DNA of 5,067 nucleotides from JASFEQ01 sp050122535. Its GTDB lineage: Bacteria > Desulfobacterota > DSM-4660 > Desulfatiglandales > HGW-15. Position numbers and translations under genes: made by a program. The stretch lies in the NCBI GenBank assembly GCA_050122535.1, contig JASFIT010000358.1, positions 1-5,067 on the forward strand, read 5' to 3'. Shown piece by piece: positions 5,058 through 5,067 of this stretch (its first letter is position 1; every line of letters starts with the position of its first letter). The notes beneath the pieces were generated by a model that saw only the letters and a list, made by a program, of their open reading frames with translations, had not been told where the DNA came from and made no database searches.

Positions 5058-5067
5058 TTAGCTTAAA

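Overview
The window looks like a short bacterial contig or contig fragment with a partial gene at each edge. A LolA lipoprotein carrier points to a Gram-negative cell. The ftsK-lolA order, the orphan CoxD/CoxE-type ATPase and VWA pair, and the small Cys-rich protein beside them would suit Desulfobacterota (former Deltaproteobacteria) or a relative. That placement is inference; there is no rRNA or marker gene to settle it. No tRNA, rRNA, CRISPR array, insertion sequence or phage gene is visible.

Layout: (1) 276 down to 1, minus strand: the N-terminal two thirds of an archease, the activator of RtcB RNA ligase. A textbook sigma70 promoter (TTGACA, 17 nt, TAGAAT) at 315-343 drives it. (2) 277-413: divergent intergenic region with that promoter, an 11-bp hairpin and a strong ribosome site for the next gene. 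(3) 414-701, plus: a 95-residue protein with nine cysteines, probably zinc-binding. (4) 702-967: no convincing gene, but a 76-nt imperfect inverted repeat directly after the stop codon. (5) 968-1882, plus: a MoxR-family AAA+ ATPase of CoxD type. (6) 1885-3039, plus: a VWA-domain protein of CoxE type, two bases after the ATPase stop and probably translationally coupled to it. (7) 3302-3036, minus: a probable 88-residue protein of unknown function, whose stop codon overlaps the VWA gene's stop in the palindrome CTAG. (8) 4056-3382, minus: lolA. (9) 4130-4061: a spacer made almost entirely of ten degenerate 7-bp repeats. (10) 5057-4131, minus: the C-terminal part of ftsK (end of the motor plus gamma domain), with its reading frame interrupted just before the window edge.

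The ATPase and VWA protein very probably work together: MoxR-VWA pairs act as chaperones that mature or activate target complexes. In carboxidotrophs CoxD and CoxE mature the Mo-Cu centre of CO dehydrogenase, but no cox structural gene is visible here, so the client is unknown. The Cys-rich protein could be a third member, but the 266-nt gap makes this uncertain. FtsK and LolA form a classical housekeeping block (chromosome segregation and lipoprotein transport) on the opposite strand. I see no clear evidence of a novel defence or mobile system. The best leads are the orphan MoxR-VWA module, the heptamer repeat that supplies the lolA ribosome site, and the broken ftsK frame.
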